A stretch of 64,000 bases of DNA from Berberis thunbergii (GCA_003290165.1 QNQO01005774.1:62001-126000), one strand, 5' to 3'; numbered from the stretch's first letter, positions 48,118-60,833 are shown. Program-made: numbers and translations. Notes: generated by a model not told the origin, from the letters alone.

Positions 48118-48990
48118 GAAACTTGAATGCAAAGCTCTTGCAGTGAATGGAACGAATTACCTATATTCGCAACTAGATGCCAAACTCAACTTGGAATCTA
48201 AGAAACTGGTGATGCGATTAAGGAATGAAATAAAATGTCTCTAGAAGAGAAAGCATCTACAATAATATTCTTGCGTCACCACCTTCATAATCACCTCAAG
48301 AATGAGTATTTCACCGTGGAAGATCTTTTTATTTTATGGAAGTCCCGAAGACAAGAATAACCACCTGAGGATGGTCATACTTCCCACAACTCAGAGTGAA
48401 TGACTGAATTTGAGGTATCAATGCTTTAAAAGTGTTTCTAAGTATAACTCAACAATGTTTAACATTGTTTCTCATCTCATATTGTGTGGTGAAAAGGTGA
48501 CAGATGCTCAAATGATAAAAAAAGACACTTTCTACCTTCCATGCCTCGAATGTGCCCCTATAACAGCAATTGAGAATGCAACTTACCAATACTCCGAATT
48601 GGTTACTTCTTCCTTGTTGCAGAAGAAAAGAACAAGATTATTATGAAAAGTCACAATGTCAGGCCAACTGGTTCTATGGCATTGTCGGAAGCTAATGCTT
48701 ATTTTAGCCATTGTGCTAGTTGAGGTAGGGGATATGGATGACATAACCCTAGCAAAGGAGGCACCACCAGAAGAGGCGGTCAGAGATGGTCATAATAATG
48801 TTCGTCCACACTAAAATAATAATTTCAAGAATTACAATAAGAGATCTGAAACTCCGGTTAAAAGTAATAAAACTCCAAACAATTCCATAAAGTTTATTGA
48901 CTTTTGGTACAAATGTGGAAAGAAAGGGCATTAGTTACATATCTGTCGTACACCACAACACATAGTGGATGAGTACTGAGTGGAGACAAA
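48118..48990 (+). pseudogene. Copia gag remnant with zinc knuckle
   Basis: It reads KLECKALAVNGTNYLYSQLD, then after stops LRYQCFKSVSKYNSTMFNIV and LCGEKVTDAQMIKK, the UBN2-type gag pattern. Near 48904 the zinc knuckle reads FWYKCGKKGH, followed by a stop and then HICRTPQH. The first cysteine appears replaced. Confidence 0.8.
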
Positions 48991-49317
48991 TATGACGGAG
49001 TGGGAACCTATTAATGATCTACTTGAAGATGAACCTGACACCACCCACTTAGATTCATCAGATTTCTATCAAGATCGATTAACTTATTTATTTATTTTGG
49101 GATTATGTTTTCTAAGAGAATTTGAGTTATTCTTTCCTTATTTGTTTCAATACATTATTTCTTTCGGATTATATTATTTGACTATATTTTGCATTAGACG
49201 TTTGAAATTCTTGTTTTTAGATACTATTTATTATTTGTTTTCCATTTATTGAATGTACTTATGTTTTACTTCTCTTTAAGGTATGGATCGTAAATTGCAA
49301 ATATGTGAGGGTGGCAA

Positions 49318-49545
49318 TGTTTGGTTGATAGTGCTACTATGCATACTATCTTGAGAAACCATAAGTTTTTTTCAACACTAGACTTTCAAACACAAAAAGT
49401 GTCCACTATAGCCAGATTTTCCCAAATTATTGAAGGCTCCGGAAGAGCCCATATTTTTTTACCAAATGGCACTAACCTTTTCATTCAAGACGTGCTATAT
49501 TCTAGCAATTCAAGATGTGTTACGATTAGGCATCTATGTTGGTTT
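49318..49545 (+). pseudogene. Copia protease remnant
   Basis: VDSATMHTILRNHKFF carries D-S-A where the catalytic D-S/T-G triad is expected. EGSGRAHIFLPNGTNLFIQD follows, and similarity ends at the deletion junction near 49545. Confidence 0.7.
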
Positions 49546-49552
49546 TGACTCC

Positions 49553-51250
49553 TCGTCCCTTATTTGGTATCTAGAACCATTAATTGGTGATGTTTTCATT
49601 GCTAGGTTTGCAGATTGTTAGTTTGATATGACAATATTTCCGCCTTTAGGGTGATAAAAACAAGTTGATAAAGTTCTCAAAGAACAAATTGTTCCTAAAG
49701 AACAACGTGAGTTATTGTGGAACACTTCCATCCCGTCTCATCTAGATCCTAGAACTTCCCAATGTGATTATGAAATAAAGAAAATATTGCACCTACAAGA
49801 CATTACAAATCAATTACTTGACGCATTTAATGATGCATCTAAGGTAACAAAGTCACATATACCAGCTACGAATGCACTTGATAGAATAATTTATGTCCCT
49901 GAATTGTAAAATTAAAAAAATAAATGGCAGCAAATGAATTTGTTGCATGCCAAAGCATGGCAGACCTATAGTTTTTAAAGACTCAGTTCTCCAGATGTGG
50001 GAAGTAAGTGAAAACCCATGCCCTAAAACACCAGAATAGACTGCACATAATACCCCAAGAGAGGTTACGTGCCAAATACCGACTTTCTCAAAAACTCCAG
50101 AAGATTTTGTCCTTGAAGTGACCATGGATGTCTCTGAAGTGACTAAAGATGTCATCGAAGAGGGAAACGTATCGAATGAGAATAACATCTCAATTTTATA
50201 GGTACTCAGGAGAAATGTTGGATCGAAAATAAATGCTCATAGATAACATATTTGCTTATGTAGTAGCTACTGAAATATCAAAGGGCAATGATGATAATGA
50301 TGGTACAGAACCACATAATATAAATGAATGTCGATAGAGAAATGATTGGCCAAAATGAAAAGATGTTATTCAAGCAAAATTAAATTCTATTGAAAAAGTG
50401 GTGTATTTGGACTTATAGTGCAAAACTATAGGATGTAAACCTTGTAGGTTTCAAATGAATGTCTGTACAAAAACATAAAGAATGAGAAAAATGAAATTGT
50501 AAGGTATGAGGCATGACTTGTGGCACAAGGATTCCTGCAGAAACCAGGGATTGATTATGAAAAGACATATTCCCTTGTTATGGATATAACTACATTAAGG
50601 TATTTAATAAGTCTCATGGTTTTTGAAAAACTGGATATGAGACTTATGGATGTAGTAACTGTATACATATATGGGGACATAGAAACAAATATTTACATGA
50701 AATTCCCTGAAGAATTTGTTTTGTTTGAAGCAAAACAAAGAAATATATACTCTATAAAACTAAAACGTGTACTATATGCCTTACAACAATCCGAAAGATT
50801 ATGGTACAACTGTCTTGAATATCTATCTAAAAAAGGATATAAAAATTACCCCATATGCTCAAATTTGTGAAAGGATTTTTTATAATTGCAGTGTATGTTG
50901 ATGATATAAACATTATTGGATGTCAATAAGAGATTGCGTAAACTACAAATTATTGAAGGAAATAATTTTAGACGAAAGACCAGGGGAAACATTTTTTTGT
51001 TCTTTGCCTACAGATCGAGCATAATACTAGTAGATTTTAGTCCATCAATCAAGATGTATTTAAAAGTCCTGAAGTGCTTCAACATTAACAAATCCCATCC
51101 ACTTAGTACCCCCATGGTCACTCGCTCATTAGATATCAATAAAGATCCATACTAGCCTCGAGAAGAAAATGAGGAAACTCTTGGTTCAGAAGTACCATAC
51201 TTGAGTGTTATTAGTGCATTATTTTACATAGCACAATCCACGAGACCAAA

Positions 51251-51289
<39 letters not shown>

Positions 51290-51970
51290 GTGAATCTTCT
51301 TTCAAGATATAACTCTGCCCAACTTTAGGCATTGGAATGGAATAAAACACATATTTATATTCATTCGGAGGACCGCTGACATGGGTTTATTTTGTTCTTA
51401 TGATTCATTTAACTGCTATAGTTTAATTGATTATGTAGATTCAAGTTATCCCTTTAACCCTCATAATGGGTCACTCACAGACATGTTGTATATTTATGAA
51501 TTGCAATGCAACAATCTATTTGAGATTTGTTAAACAAACATTAGTGGCTACTTCCTCCAACCATGCTGAAACCATTGCACTAGATGAAACAAGTCAGAAA
51601 TGTGTCTGGCTCAGATCACTAGTCAAGCGTATAAGGAGTAGTTGTCAACTTACTCCCATCATGAATGAGCCTACTACAATCATGGAAACAATGCAACATG
51701 TATTACATAGATGAAATAATGATTCATCAAAAGAGGTCAAACCAAACACATTTTGACAAAGTTGTTCTACCCATATGAACTTCAACAAAATTGTGAATTT
51801 GAAAATGAATGAGTTCAATCTAGTGACAACCATGTTGATCTCTATACTAAAGAATTGCTTAAGTCAATCTTTCATAAAATGGTGTACGATATTGGAATAC
51901 AGGGACTCAATCATCAAACCAATTAAAGTTTGTTGTAATGAGCATTGTGAAGTATGCAACAGTGGATTTT
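49553..51970 (+). pseudogene. Copia integrase C-terminus, RT and RNase H, broken
   Basis: The integrase C-terminal extension reads YLEPLIGDVFIARFADC and SHLDPRTSQCDYEIKKI. The integrase catalytic core is absent. RT includes AQGFLQKPGIDYEKTYSL, KLDMRLMDVVTVYIYGD and YALQQSERLWYNCLEYL. The catalytic YVDD region reads VYVDDINIIG near 50895. RNase H includes VATSSNHAETIALDE, with stops around it. A TA/T microsatellite (51251-51291) interrupts the RT/RNase H connection. Confidence 0.85.
51251..51291. repeat. (TA)n(T)n microsatellite
   Basis: About 12 TA repeats followed by about 18 T, inside the RT/RNase H remnant. Confidence 0.9.
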
Positions 51971-52169
51971 AGCGCGTTGTACTCTTTTTTCTTCGATTAT
52001 GTTTGATCCCTCTGGATTTTTCTATTATTTTAACCAGGCAACATTGTGCGCACCCATCATAGTTCCTGAAGAATGTCATATTTTTTCTTCTTCTTAGTTT
52101 TGGTTTTCCACTGGGTTTTTCCTTGGCAAGGTTTTAATGTGGCAATAATGATGGACATCCAAGAAGGAG

Positions 52170-52400
52170 TGTCATGTATATTGTGGATCTTTGCATTAAC
52201 CTATGGGTTGCACATAGGACTACGGTTAGTGTTTTCTATGTCCTTATATGATCTTGTAATATGTAAGCTTGATTCTCTTGTATTTCATACACATTTTTAT
52301 TTTATTTTATAAAATAAGATCTTACGACTCTTTCACCTCCATTGTTCTATTCTTTAATAAAAATATATAAAAGACAATTGAAATCTTTTGTTGAAAAATA
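52170..52400 (+). repeat. Partial 3' LTR of the copia element
   Basis: TGTCATGTATATTGTGG starts directly after a purine-rich stretch (ccaagaaggag). The right end is not defined. Confidence 0.5.
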
Positions 52401-52608
52401 TTTTTCTAGTTTGTACAATTGAGTTTGGTTTTGGTTATAGACCAAAGGTTGTTACAATAACTTCTAACTTCCTTATCCAAAATTTAAGAAACTTATATAA
52501 CTAAGTGGAATCATGTCATCTTGGGCTTCTGACATGTTTCAAACTTTTGGAACAAGTAAGAGTCTCAATGACATACAATTCAGGCCCAATAGTTTTAGTA
52601 ATCCCATT

Positions 52609-52785
52609 GAGCGCTTCTAAATGTCGAGGAAACGGGCGAGGGACGGAACGTGGCGGGGTGGGGACCGTTCACCTCGCTCGAGATGCGTGTACCAAAAACA
52701 ACGGCACGCATCTCGAGCGGGGTGGGCGGTCTCCACCCCGCCACGTCCCGTCCCTCGCCCGTTTCCTCGACATTTAGAATTCCTC
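52609..52785. mobile_element. GC-rich fold-back MITE with 9-bp target duplication (Mutator-like)
   Basis: A 177-bp element. The left arm 52609-52689 and right arm 52705-52785 are both 81 bp and pair without gaps, with about 73 of 81 positions complementary, around a 15-nt loop. The termini start GAG on both strands (GAGCGCTTCTAAATG and GAGGAATTCTAAATG). The 9-bp repeat AATCCCATT flanks it exactly (52600-52608, 52786-52794). A 9-bp duplication and a G-starting terminus fit the Mutator superfamily. The arms are far more GC-rich than all neighbouring DNA. Confidence 0.88.
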
Positions 52786-52794
52786 AATCCCATT

Positions 52795-54559
52795 TAGTTT
52801 GTGGTTCAAGTCATGGAGCCTCGACCCAATTGAAATTTTTTTGAATCCATTACAAATAATGCATCTTTCCAGACGATCCAATTGATGGTATGAAATCCTA
52901 ATCTAAATAAAATTTCCCCAAACTGATTTAATTAGATATAAATCAGTCATCTATTTCTTTGTATCTTGAATGGAAGATATCAATGACTTTGAGTCCCTTG
53001 CCAACTTGTTCAAAGCTATTATTGTACCTTCGGGCCTCAATCTCCAAGTATTCTCTTAATCAGTTTTGGTAACAAGGCTGCCCTTGATAGCAAACTTTTT
53101 TCTCCTTATTCTAAATCTTCTGCATGATGTTGAGAGAGATTGTTCAATTTTTTGCATCAATGTCTTCATAATGTTCTTTATTATTTAAATTATTTATGAC
53201 TCCGATCACTTTGATTTATGAATAGTATTTGCTTATTAATATAGTGTACATAGTGTTATTTGATCATCAAATGAAGATGGTCCATTTAACATGTTCAAAA
53301 GAAGTTATGATTCGAGTACCATAACATGTTTGTTCATTCATGCATGGAATAGGTTACATCAGAAGTGTTTGTGAGAAATCTATGATCTAAGAACTTTGAC
53401 ATCAAGTTAAGATAAAATTTGGTTAAATTATTAGAATTCCTTTGATGTTAAAGCGAATAGGTAGACAAGATCTAACAAGTGTTTTATTTTGGATTCCAAA
53501 GGATACCTCAATTATATGTATATAAAATGTAGCTTTCTAAGCATCAAATTCTTGAGATTTCTCTTCCATCAATCAATAATCTCATTTCCATGCAAAAAAA
53601 AATTTAATGTTTATTTTTTAATAAATTTATCTATTGATCCTTGATTGAACAAGCCACAAATTTTTTTGTTGCGATATCTTTAAAACCATCGGTGAATTAG
53701 TTTTGATTTATTTTATTTTATTTGTTTGATTTCGTGATTAGATTGGCTGAAGGACATTGCAACTTAGAAGAGGGCAATAAAAAATGATTCCTCTAGTCAA
53801 AACATCATTTTTTTTTCACTGGGATATGTAAAAGTACAAATTTGGAGTTATCTGAAGGAATTAGGCCTATGAATTGTAAAAAATAAATTTATAACGATTT
53901 GCAACTGAAATCATGTTTTTGGAAATGAAGTATATCTTAAGCTTAATGACACACTGAAATGTATTTTTAGATCCATGAAAAGACTAATTATTTTACCAAA
54001 GCCTGTTAATTTCTTCTAGTTGATAATGTTTTTTAGTTTCCACACTTACACTAATGATAGACTATCTACATGTCATATAAAACTGTAAAAATTTCTTAAT
54101 CTTTATTGTACGTTTTAACTAACACATATGTTTGTTACTATGCAAATAAAAATCCTAAATTAACATGAGATGAACAAAAGACTAACATGGTAATGTAAAT
54201 CTCATGGTTGGTACCTATCCATATACTTGAGCCACATTAGTGTTTTAACTAGTAAAACTTACTAATCATGATTGTTATATATATATGGTTAGCTATACTA
54301 GCTCTTGAGCGAGTGTTACACATGGGAAAGCTCGAGTTTTTTTTTTAATTGAAATTGATGAATAACTTTCAAGAAATTTTGTAATTTTGTTATAACTTTT
54401 GAGAAATTCTTTAATTTTTTGAGAAACTAATAGCTCAAGCAACTTCTTGGTGGTGCGTGGAGTGTCGTAGCCCAATAAAATTTGGGGCCCTAGACAATAG
54501 TCTAGGGGTCCTTAACTCAAAGGGTTAGTTTGGAGACACGAATTACTGATATAATTTTT
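52795..54559. other. AT-rich spacer, no gene seen
   Basis: No coding or element signature was recognised. A small hairpin CCCTAGAC-AATA-GTCTAGGG lies near 54489-54510. Confidence 0.5.
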
Positions 54560-56690
54560 AGATTCATGAATTTTCAATTATACCTTCTGAAAGGAGAAAA
54601 ACACGCATACTTTAAAGTATCTCCAAAATATTGATAGTGAACAATCTAGAAATTATCTATATTCTTCGAAAAGAAATGATATTTTTGGTTTTACAATTTA
54701 ATTAAATTTATGAAGGAATTAAGTAACTGGCATAAAAAATAAAAATTAGTAGTTTATTGTTTTGAAAAAATAATAATCTTAAAATGGTATTTCTTATGAA
54801 GGTCATTTGTGAATATCAATATTATTTCACATAAGGTTTCATAATATATTTTTGTATGTATTTATGAAGAGTTTTTTGTGACCTTATATAATTATTTCAT
54901 TTTATACAAGAATAATATTAATAGTGATGTGATTATATATCTATTTATCGCATAGAAAAGACTTCTTTTTTATTTGAACTAATTTTGGATTGGAACCTTA
55001 CCATCAGTGGGCCTTAGGGAAATTTCTTAAATGCTTCAAGGGCTAGGCATGAGTGCCTTATATATCACACCATGAAAATTCCAAGTTGACTACATTGCTA
55101 ATTGTTGCTTGTGAAGTCTTTGATAAATCTATTATATGCATATTTCTAGTAGTTTGACGATACATACAAAGTCAAACTGTTGGGTGATCACTGACAAAGA
55201 GATTCAATACGAGTGTGGATCCCACCGGTGTTTGTAGCAGAGACTGGGCATATGTATCATTAGTGTCTCATATGCCTTGACAACTACACTGTTGAGGGAT
55301 GTGTTGATTACCATTCTTACATGGTATGATCAATGTTTCACATGCCTTAGCAATTATACCATTGAGGATGTGTTGATTATCATTCCTGCATGTCAAAATG
55401 CATTCTATGTTAACTACATCGAAGAATGGATCAACACTTCCTTCAGGCACTCTATATTCCTTGCATGTAGAGGTTATTTATTTGACGATGAGATTGTATG
55501 AGTTAGATCATACCTATTGCATAAAGTATTTATTTGTTTCAATGGTTTGATATATGAAATCTAACAATGAATATGGTATGTTTAGATATTTTCTAACAAA
55601 AATCAATCAAAACAAACAAAGCATAAATAGAGATCAATCAACAATTTTATCATAATGTGCTATTTTAAATAAAAATTTGTATAAAAGATGAAACACTTAT
55701 TAGAATGTCATACTTAAACAGTAAAATGAGCATTGTTTTTTAAGTTAAAAACTAGTATTTTGTAAAATCTAGAAATTTATGTTATTTTGAGAAACTTTAG
55801 TGAATCCCTCTCCGCATGAGATTCATAATTTTTGTAAGTTAACATATACGATAGCCCCAAGAGTTTATTATAAACAATCAAGAAAATTATCTATACCTCT
55901 TCGAAAATAAATTATATTTTTCTTTAAAAAATTCAGTGAATTATATTAACCAATATAGAAAATAATAAAATTAATAGTTTATTATTTTTAAGAAAATAAA
56001 TAATAGCAAAATGATATTACGTCAGAAGACCAATTGTAATTTATCAATATTAGCCCACATTTAAGTTTAATATATATTTTTGTCTATTTGTGAAGATCTT
56101 AGTATCATAACATTAGATAACCAAATTTTTAGTGACCTTACATATTATCTACTTTTACATATAAAAAATGTTAACTGTGATATAGATACATATATTGAAT
56201 AGTAAATTTATATTGGAACTGCTTTGATTTAAAACTTTATTACAAGTGAGCTATAGAAAAATGTCTCATCATGAATTAAGTAATTGTCGAGTATATGTGC
56301 CTGATATGTCGCATCATGAAGATTCCAAGTTGACTATATTGTTGATTATCGCTTGTGTAGTTTTTGAAAAAATTTATTCTATATATAGGTGCTACGTTTG
56401 GCGACTTATACAAAGTCAAACTATTGAGCCATATCTGTTAGGTAAAATTTAGATATGAGAGAAACCACCTGTGCTTATAGCAAAGACTGGGCATATGTGT
56501 CATCAGTGTTGCATATGCTTGACAACTACACTATTGAGGATGTGTTTGATTACAATTTCTGCATGGTATGATCAGTGCTCCATATGCCTTGACGATTTAC
56601 ACCGTTGAGGATGGTGTTGATTACCATTCATGCATGTCAACGTGGCATTCCCATGTTTACCATATTGAAGGAATAAATCAACACTCTTCC
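54560..56690. repeat. Two diverged direct copies of a 1.24-kb repeat
   Basis: Matching landmarks are offset by 1,241-1,244 bp: tacaaagtcaaact (55168 and 56412), gactgggcatatgt (55244 and 56486), ttgacaactacact (55278 and 56519). Inside each is a shorter 65-75 bp tandem motif around 'gaggatgtgttgatta'. A third partial copy is at 59630-59966. The second copy ends at the copia remnant. The family is not recognised. Confidence 0.75.
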
Positions 56691-56984
56691 TTCAGCCAAA
56701 AACACTTGGACAATCCTTTGTGTGCAACATTACATTAGCCATTTCTTGAAGAACTCGATTATGTCCTTTATGTAACTCCATTTGCATATCTGCAAATCTT
56801 CGGCGCTGAGAGGTCATGCTTGATGTCACATTTGTTACGGAACTTAGCATGCTTCTCATTTCAATTCAAGGGACCTGTGATCCACTTCCAATCCGTTTAT
56901 GATAGAGACATCATTTCTATAATGATTAATCTGCAAATCTTCTTACGGGTGGTCATAGACATCTGATTTTTGCCTTAGTAGGCA

Positions 56985-58060
56985 ACCCAAGTGTACTAGG
57001 AGAATCATCTACCCATTTAGTGAAAAATATGATTTTCCACCTAGGCTTTCTGTGTCCATAGAACAACCAAATCTATATGGATTAGTTAGGTATAATCCCT
57101 TCTTTTTTTTTTTTTTTTTGTGAGAGCATCTAATCTATTTTGCCTATTTAGCAAACATCACACATGGTCTAATACGTATTCAACCTTTGGTAGATTCTAA
57201 TAAAGTCTTTGCAACTAATCCTTACAAGATCTCGATAATTATATGCCCAAACTTATGATGCCACAATTCACAAAGATCATCTTTCTCAAGAAAACATTTG
57301 AATGTTTTGTTCTCTATCACATAGCAATGTTAAGAAGATCAAGTATTGATAGTGATGAAATTGTTTTTTTATCCATTACTTTACAATCCTTATAAATAAA
57401 AAACAAGTCATGCCTTCATCATATAGCTAAATTATACTTAGGAGATTATGTTTGGGTCCATCCACTTGAACAACTCTGTTGATTTTGTGAATGCTCTTGG
57501 ACTCAACATATCAAATGCAAAAAGTCTTAGCTTTGACTCCATCTCAAAATGTAACATCACCAACAGAGATTTCCTTGGAATCCTTAAGGTTTTTCTTATC
57601 TCCAATCATATGTCAAGAATGATCACTATCTAAGTACCAACTCGAGGAACTAGTAGTTTTAAAAGCGTTGGATATGACCAAACTTTTTCAATGACCTTTT
57701 GATTTTCAAGTTGTCCTCGAAGAATGATTCTAATTGTTATTGAATAACTCAAGTGCTTGTTTTCCACAAACTGACCTAATATGACCAACTTTCCCGCAAT
57801 AAAAGCATAAGCCAATTGCTTGGTCAGAGTCAATCTTAGATACAGACTGGGGAGTTGTTCTAGACGAACAATTTTTTACTCAAGATTTTTTGTCCTTTGA
57901 ATTTCTAATATATCACATAAATAGTCATTTTCTGATTGACCATCATGCTTAACCTTGATGTTTTCCTCCAACAAATTCTCATATCCCAACCCATGAACTT
58001 TAGCTCGTTTCAGAAAATTATCATAAGAATCCAATAACTCATCAAAGCAATTAGCCATAG
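56985..58060 (-). pseudogene. Copia gag/pre-integrase remnant
   Basis: ATG at 58058-58056 gives MANCFDELLDSYDNFLKRAK, a coiled-coil-like segment. The zinc knuckle CFYCGKVGHIRSVC (57807-57766, C-x2-C-x4-H-x4-C) is complete. The pre-integrase block reads YLDSDHS, stop, HMIGDKK, then VDGPKHNLLS (near 57450). The integrase N-terminus follows with stops and frame changes. Confidence 0.75.
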
Positions 58061-58127
58061 TGTACGCTTACAACATCAACTCGGGTGGTAAAACCCAATT
58101 AGAGCAACTTGGATCTTAAAACAACTT

Positions 58128-58140
58128 GGCTCTAATACCA
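58128..58140 (-). other. PBS of the minus-strand copia element
   Basis: On the minus strand TGGTATTAGAGCC, two bases after the LTR end; one base from the initiator-Met type. Confidence 0.75.
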
Positions 58141-58142
58141 AT

Positions 58143-59600
58143 TGAAAGTGTGAGGTAAGCTATAAAACTCACAAAGAGTACACTAACGCCTTAACTAGAA
58201 GGGTGAATAGTAACTTTCAAAAATCAAATTTGTTTAGAAAAAGAAACGAAATTATTCGACTTTGAAGTTCTAGATTCTCATAAACTTATTGAAGGCTTAT
58301 GACGTGACTTAAGCTAAAAAAAAGACTTTTAAGCTAAGTCAAAACCACAAGGTTCACAAGTTTAATTGATTCACCATAAAGCGAACACCGAGTACAAGTC
58401 CTTTGTAGAAACCCGTAAGAAAATCCTAAGCAAGAAAATTTATTATACAAACAATATAACAATGTAAAGACAACTTAACTAAGCATGCAAAGGAAACATA
58501 AATAGACTCATAAGGAGAGAAAACAAACCAGATAAAGAACACCAACATAATGAGGTTCACCTAAGTCAGAGTTTGATTGGCTCCGACCAGTTACTTCCTC
58601 GGTGGAAAGGGCTCGCAAGCCTCACGTCTTATTACTTGATCAAAAAGAAATCTAGCTCAATCAATGTTCCATAACCTCGCAAGGTCTAATCATCGCGCTC
58701 CTATGAGATTTACTGACATGAACTAGGTGTTTTGCTCCATGAATCTTACTCAACACATTGACAATCACGTGGGATGCACCACATTCAAGTCTTACAGAGG
58801 TGTGCTTGAGATTCCGGAGATACCACTTGGGCTTATGTTCGTGCTCCGAGATTTATTAAACAACCAAATAACTCATGAAAAGAGGAAGAGTTTCTTCCTA
58901 GAACACCGTGGATCTCTCAAAAGGATATGGGTTTTGAACGGGTAAATGAATCTCTCAATGGGAAGGCCAAATGACAAGGGCTACAATGATTTTGAAAAAG
59001 AGAAATATGAAAGATAATGATATCTTAGATATGATCCAAAGTGATGGATCCCAATTCCTATTTATAGAACCAGTATGGTCATAGTGAAGTTGATTTCATT
59101 CTCTCTACCATTTTTAGAACGACTAGCTTCAAAACGGCTTATGCTTTGTTAGAATGTTTTTTTTTACTGAAATAACATGTCAAGGGGTGAAGTCGACTTT
59201 GCCTACCTCTAACAGTTAAAAAAAAAAAAAAAAAACTTATCCATTGTCACATGTCTTTAAACTTGACGTGGACATCACCTTTTGGCTTTATCTAAATAAA
59301 AATATTCAAAAGAATATCCATTCTTGAATGGGAGGAAACTCAAATTCAAACTTTGAAATTTGGTTCGTACTCATTTCTGTCCCTAAATAACTTTTGGACA
59401 CTTCATTTGAATTTTGGCCACCCATAAGCTATTTTTTACTTGCTTTGGTCTTCATAATTTTGACTTGTCTTCATTTGTTGACTTCAGTCTTCTTGTCCTT
59501 TGACAATGGTCTTCATGGTTTAGATATCATTGAAACGATTTTAACAAAGCATATTCTTAATCCTAATCACTCGATATACGATTTATAATTTCACCTTAAA
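58143..59600 (-). repeat. 5' LTR of the minus-strand copia element (outer end approximate)
   Basis: Ends CACACTTTCA at 58143 next to the PBS. A TATA box (TATAAATAG on the minus strand) is at 59066-59058. The outer boundary is not defined because no second LTR is present for comparison. Confidence 0.6.
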
Positions 59601-59629
59601 TTTATTTTAGCATAATTCGCAAATACATT

Positions 59630-59966
59630 TTCAGCCTTGACAACAACAATGTTGAGGATGTGTTGATTACCAGTCATGCATGGTATGATCAGTGTTCCAT
59701 ATGCCTTGATGAATAAATTTTTGTCGATGTGTTTATTATCATTTTTGCATGTCAATACGCATTCCATGTTGACCAAATCGAAGAATGGATCAATACTTCC
59801 TTCGGTGGCTCTGTATACCCTGCATGTAGAGTTATTTAATAGATGATAAGATTGTATGAGTTGGATACATATTGTATAAAACATACTTATTAGGTTGAAT
59901 GTTTTATAGATGAAATTTAACAATGATTATGGGTTGTGTAGATATCTTTTTTTTTTTTAACAAAAA
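59630..59966. repeat. Third, partial copy of the 1.24-kb repeat
   Basis: Matches 55275-55605 (gaggatgtgttgattacc, gaagaatggatcaa, agattgtatgagtt) and overlaps the part present in copy two by about 190 bp. It is therefore not simply the other half of copy two. Confidence 0.7.
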
Positions 59967-60341
59967 TGAGTTGAAGCAACATATATATATATATAAACAG
60001 AAAGGTAAACATCATTGCTCCAGGTTACCCCGTTTACACCAAACCTCCATCTACTTCACAAGACCCAAAGCCCATCAGCATTAGAACCCACTGCGGGGGG
60101 TTTAAGACTTGAAGTTTGGGAACCCTTCAACGGAGTTATTTACACCAACAATAAAAGAACAAACTAGATGAAGATAGCAATAGAAAGGATTAGAGAGTGA
60201 AAAAGGCTTTTTGTTTTGAAGTAAAAGGTTTTTCTTTAGGGAAAAACCCGACTCTAAAAATTTTTCTCTGTACCTACGCAAAAAGTGAGTGTGGTTACTA
60301 ATGCTCTTGGTAGGAAATTTCACACATTTTCTTTATGGATG
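59967..60341. other. Spacer, no gene seen
   Basis: Starts with a TA run near 59980 and contains a G-run (gcgggggg) near 60093. Confidence 0.45.
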
Positions 60342-60833
60342 TTGCTAAATAACACCACATTTCTATTAAAGGACACCACCACCTTTTTGAAGGGACACCA
60401 CCAATATAAACAAGAAAACCCTATTTTTCTTTTCCTTCTTCCCTTTCTTCTCGGTCAATCACCACCACCACCTCTCCTCCTCCTACTCATCATCCCTTGT
60501 TCTTCTCCTTATTCTCTTCCTCCTCTTCCTCCATCAATCACTACCACCACTCCGCCATCACCACATCTCCTCATCCTCTCTTCTTATTATTTTTCTTCTT
60601 CTCCATCAATTACCACCACCACCTCTCATCCTCATCCTCTTCCTTTTTCTTCCTCTTATTCTCTTTTTTCTCCCAAGCACATCCACCACCACTGTCGATT
60701 GACAATGGCAGGGCGAAGTAGTGGTGGGGCTAGCCGGTGGTGTTGTTCTGGTGAAGAGAGAAGAAAAAGTGAAGGTGGGTGGTGGTGTCTTTCAACGAAT
60801 CTAAAAAAATGAGATGGTGGTGTTATTTAGCAA
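60342..60833. mobile_element. 492-bp element with perfect 17-bp terminal inverted repeats
   Basis: TTGCTAAATAACACCAC at 60342-60358 and its exact complement at 60817-60833. Inside each end a second pair of similar blocks (aaaggacaccaccacc and the complement of gggtggtggtgtcttt) extends the symmetry. The middle is pyrimidine-rich simple sequence (CTT/CCT/CCA). No clear target duplication is seen, so the superfamily is open. The 175-codon frame across it is low complexity and not credible as a gene. Confidence 0.6.

Larger units (their letters stand above)
48110..52400 (+). mobile_element. Decayed Ty1/copia element, integrase core deleted
   Basis: Order: gag (48118-48990), protease (49318-49545), a direct join to the integrase C-terminal extension (from 49553), RT (about 50400-51250), RNase H (to about 51890), a region with 'ccactgggtttttccttggc', a PPT-like ccaagaaggag and a partial 3' LTR (TGTCATG at 52170). 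The protease-RT-RNase H order with integrase before RT is copia-type. No 5' LTR or PBS was found. Stops are frequent. Confidence 0.85.
56700..59600 (-). mobile_element. Truncated Ty1/copia element (LTR, gag, GAG-pre-integrase, start of integrase)
   Basis: Read on the minus strand: LTR (ends at 58143), PBS, gag with coiled coil and zinc knuckle, a GAG-pre-integrase block, and the first part of integrase (TQKA...YTWV, about 57060-56985). It then breaks off near 56700. RT, RNase H and the 3' LTR are missing. Many stops are present. Confidence 0.75.

Noticed and set aside
52505..52777. 90-codon ORF across the GC-rich hairpin
   Set aside because: It runs through the fold-back element; stop-free only because of GC-rich arms.
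56410..59600. 1.24-kb repeat copies as the two LTRs of the minus-strand copia element
   Set aside because: The real LTR end lies at 58143 next to a PBS and has no sequence in common with the repeat.
60285..60812. 175-codon plus-strand ORF with a signal-peptide-like start
   Set aside because: Pyrimidine-rich simple sequence inside a TIR element; composition alone explains it.
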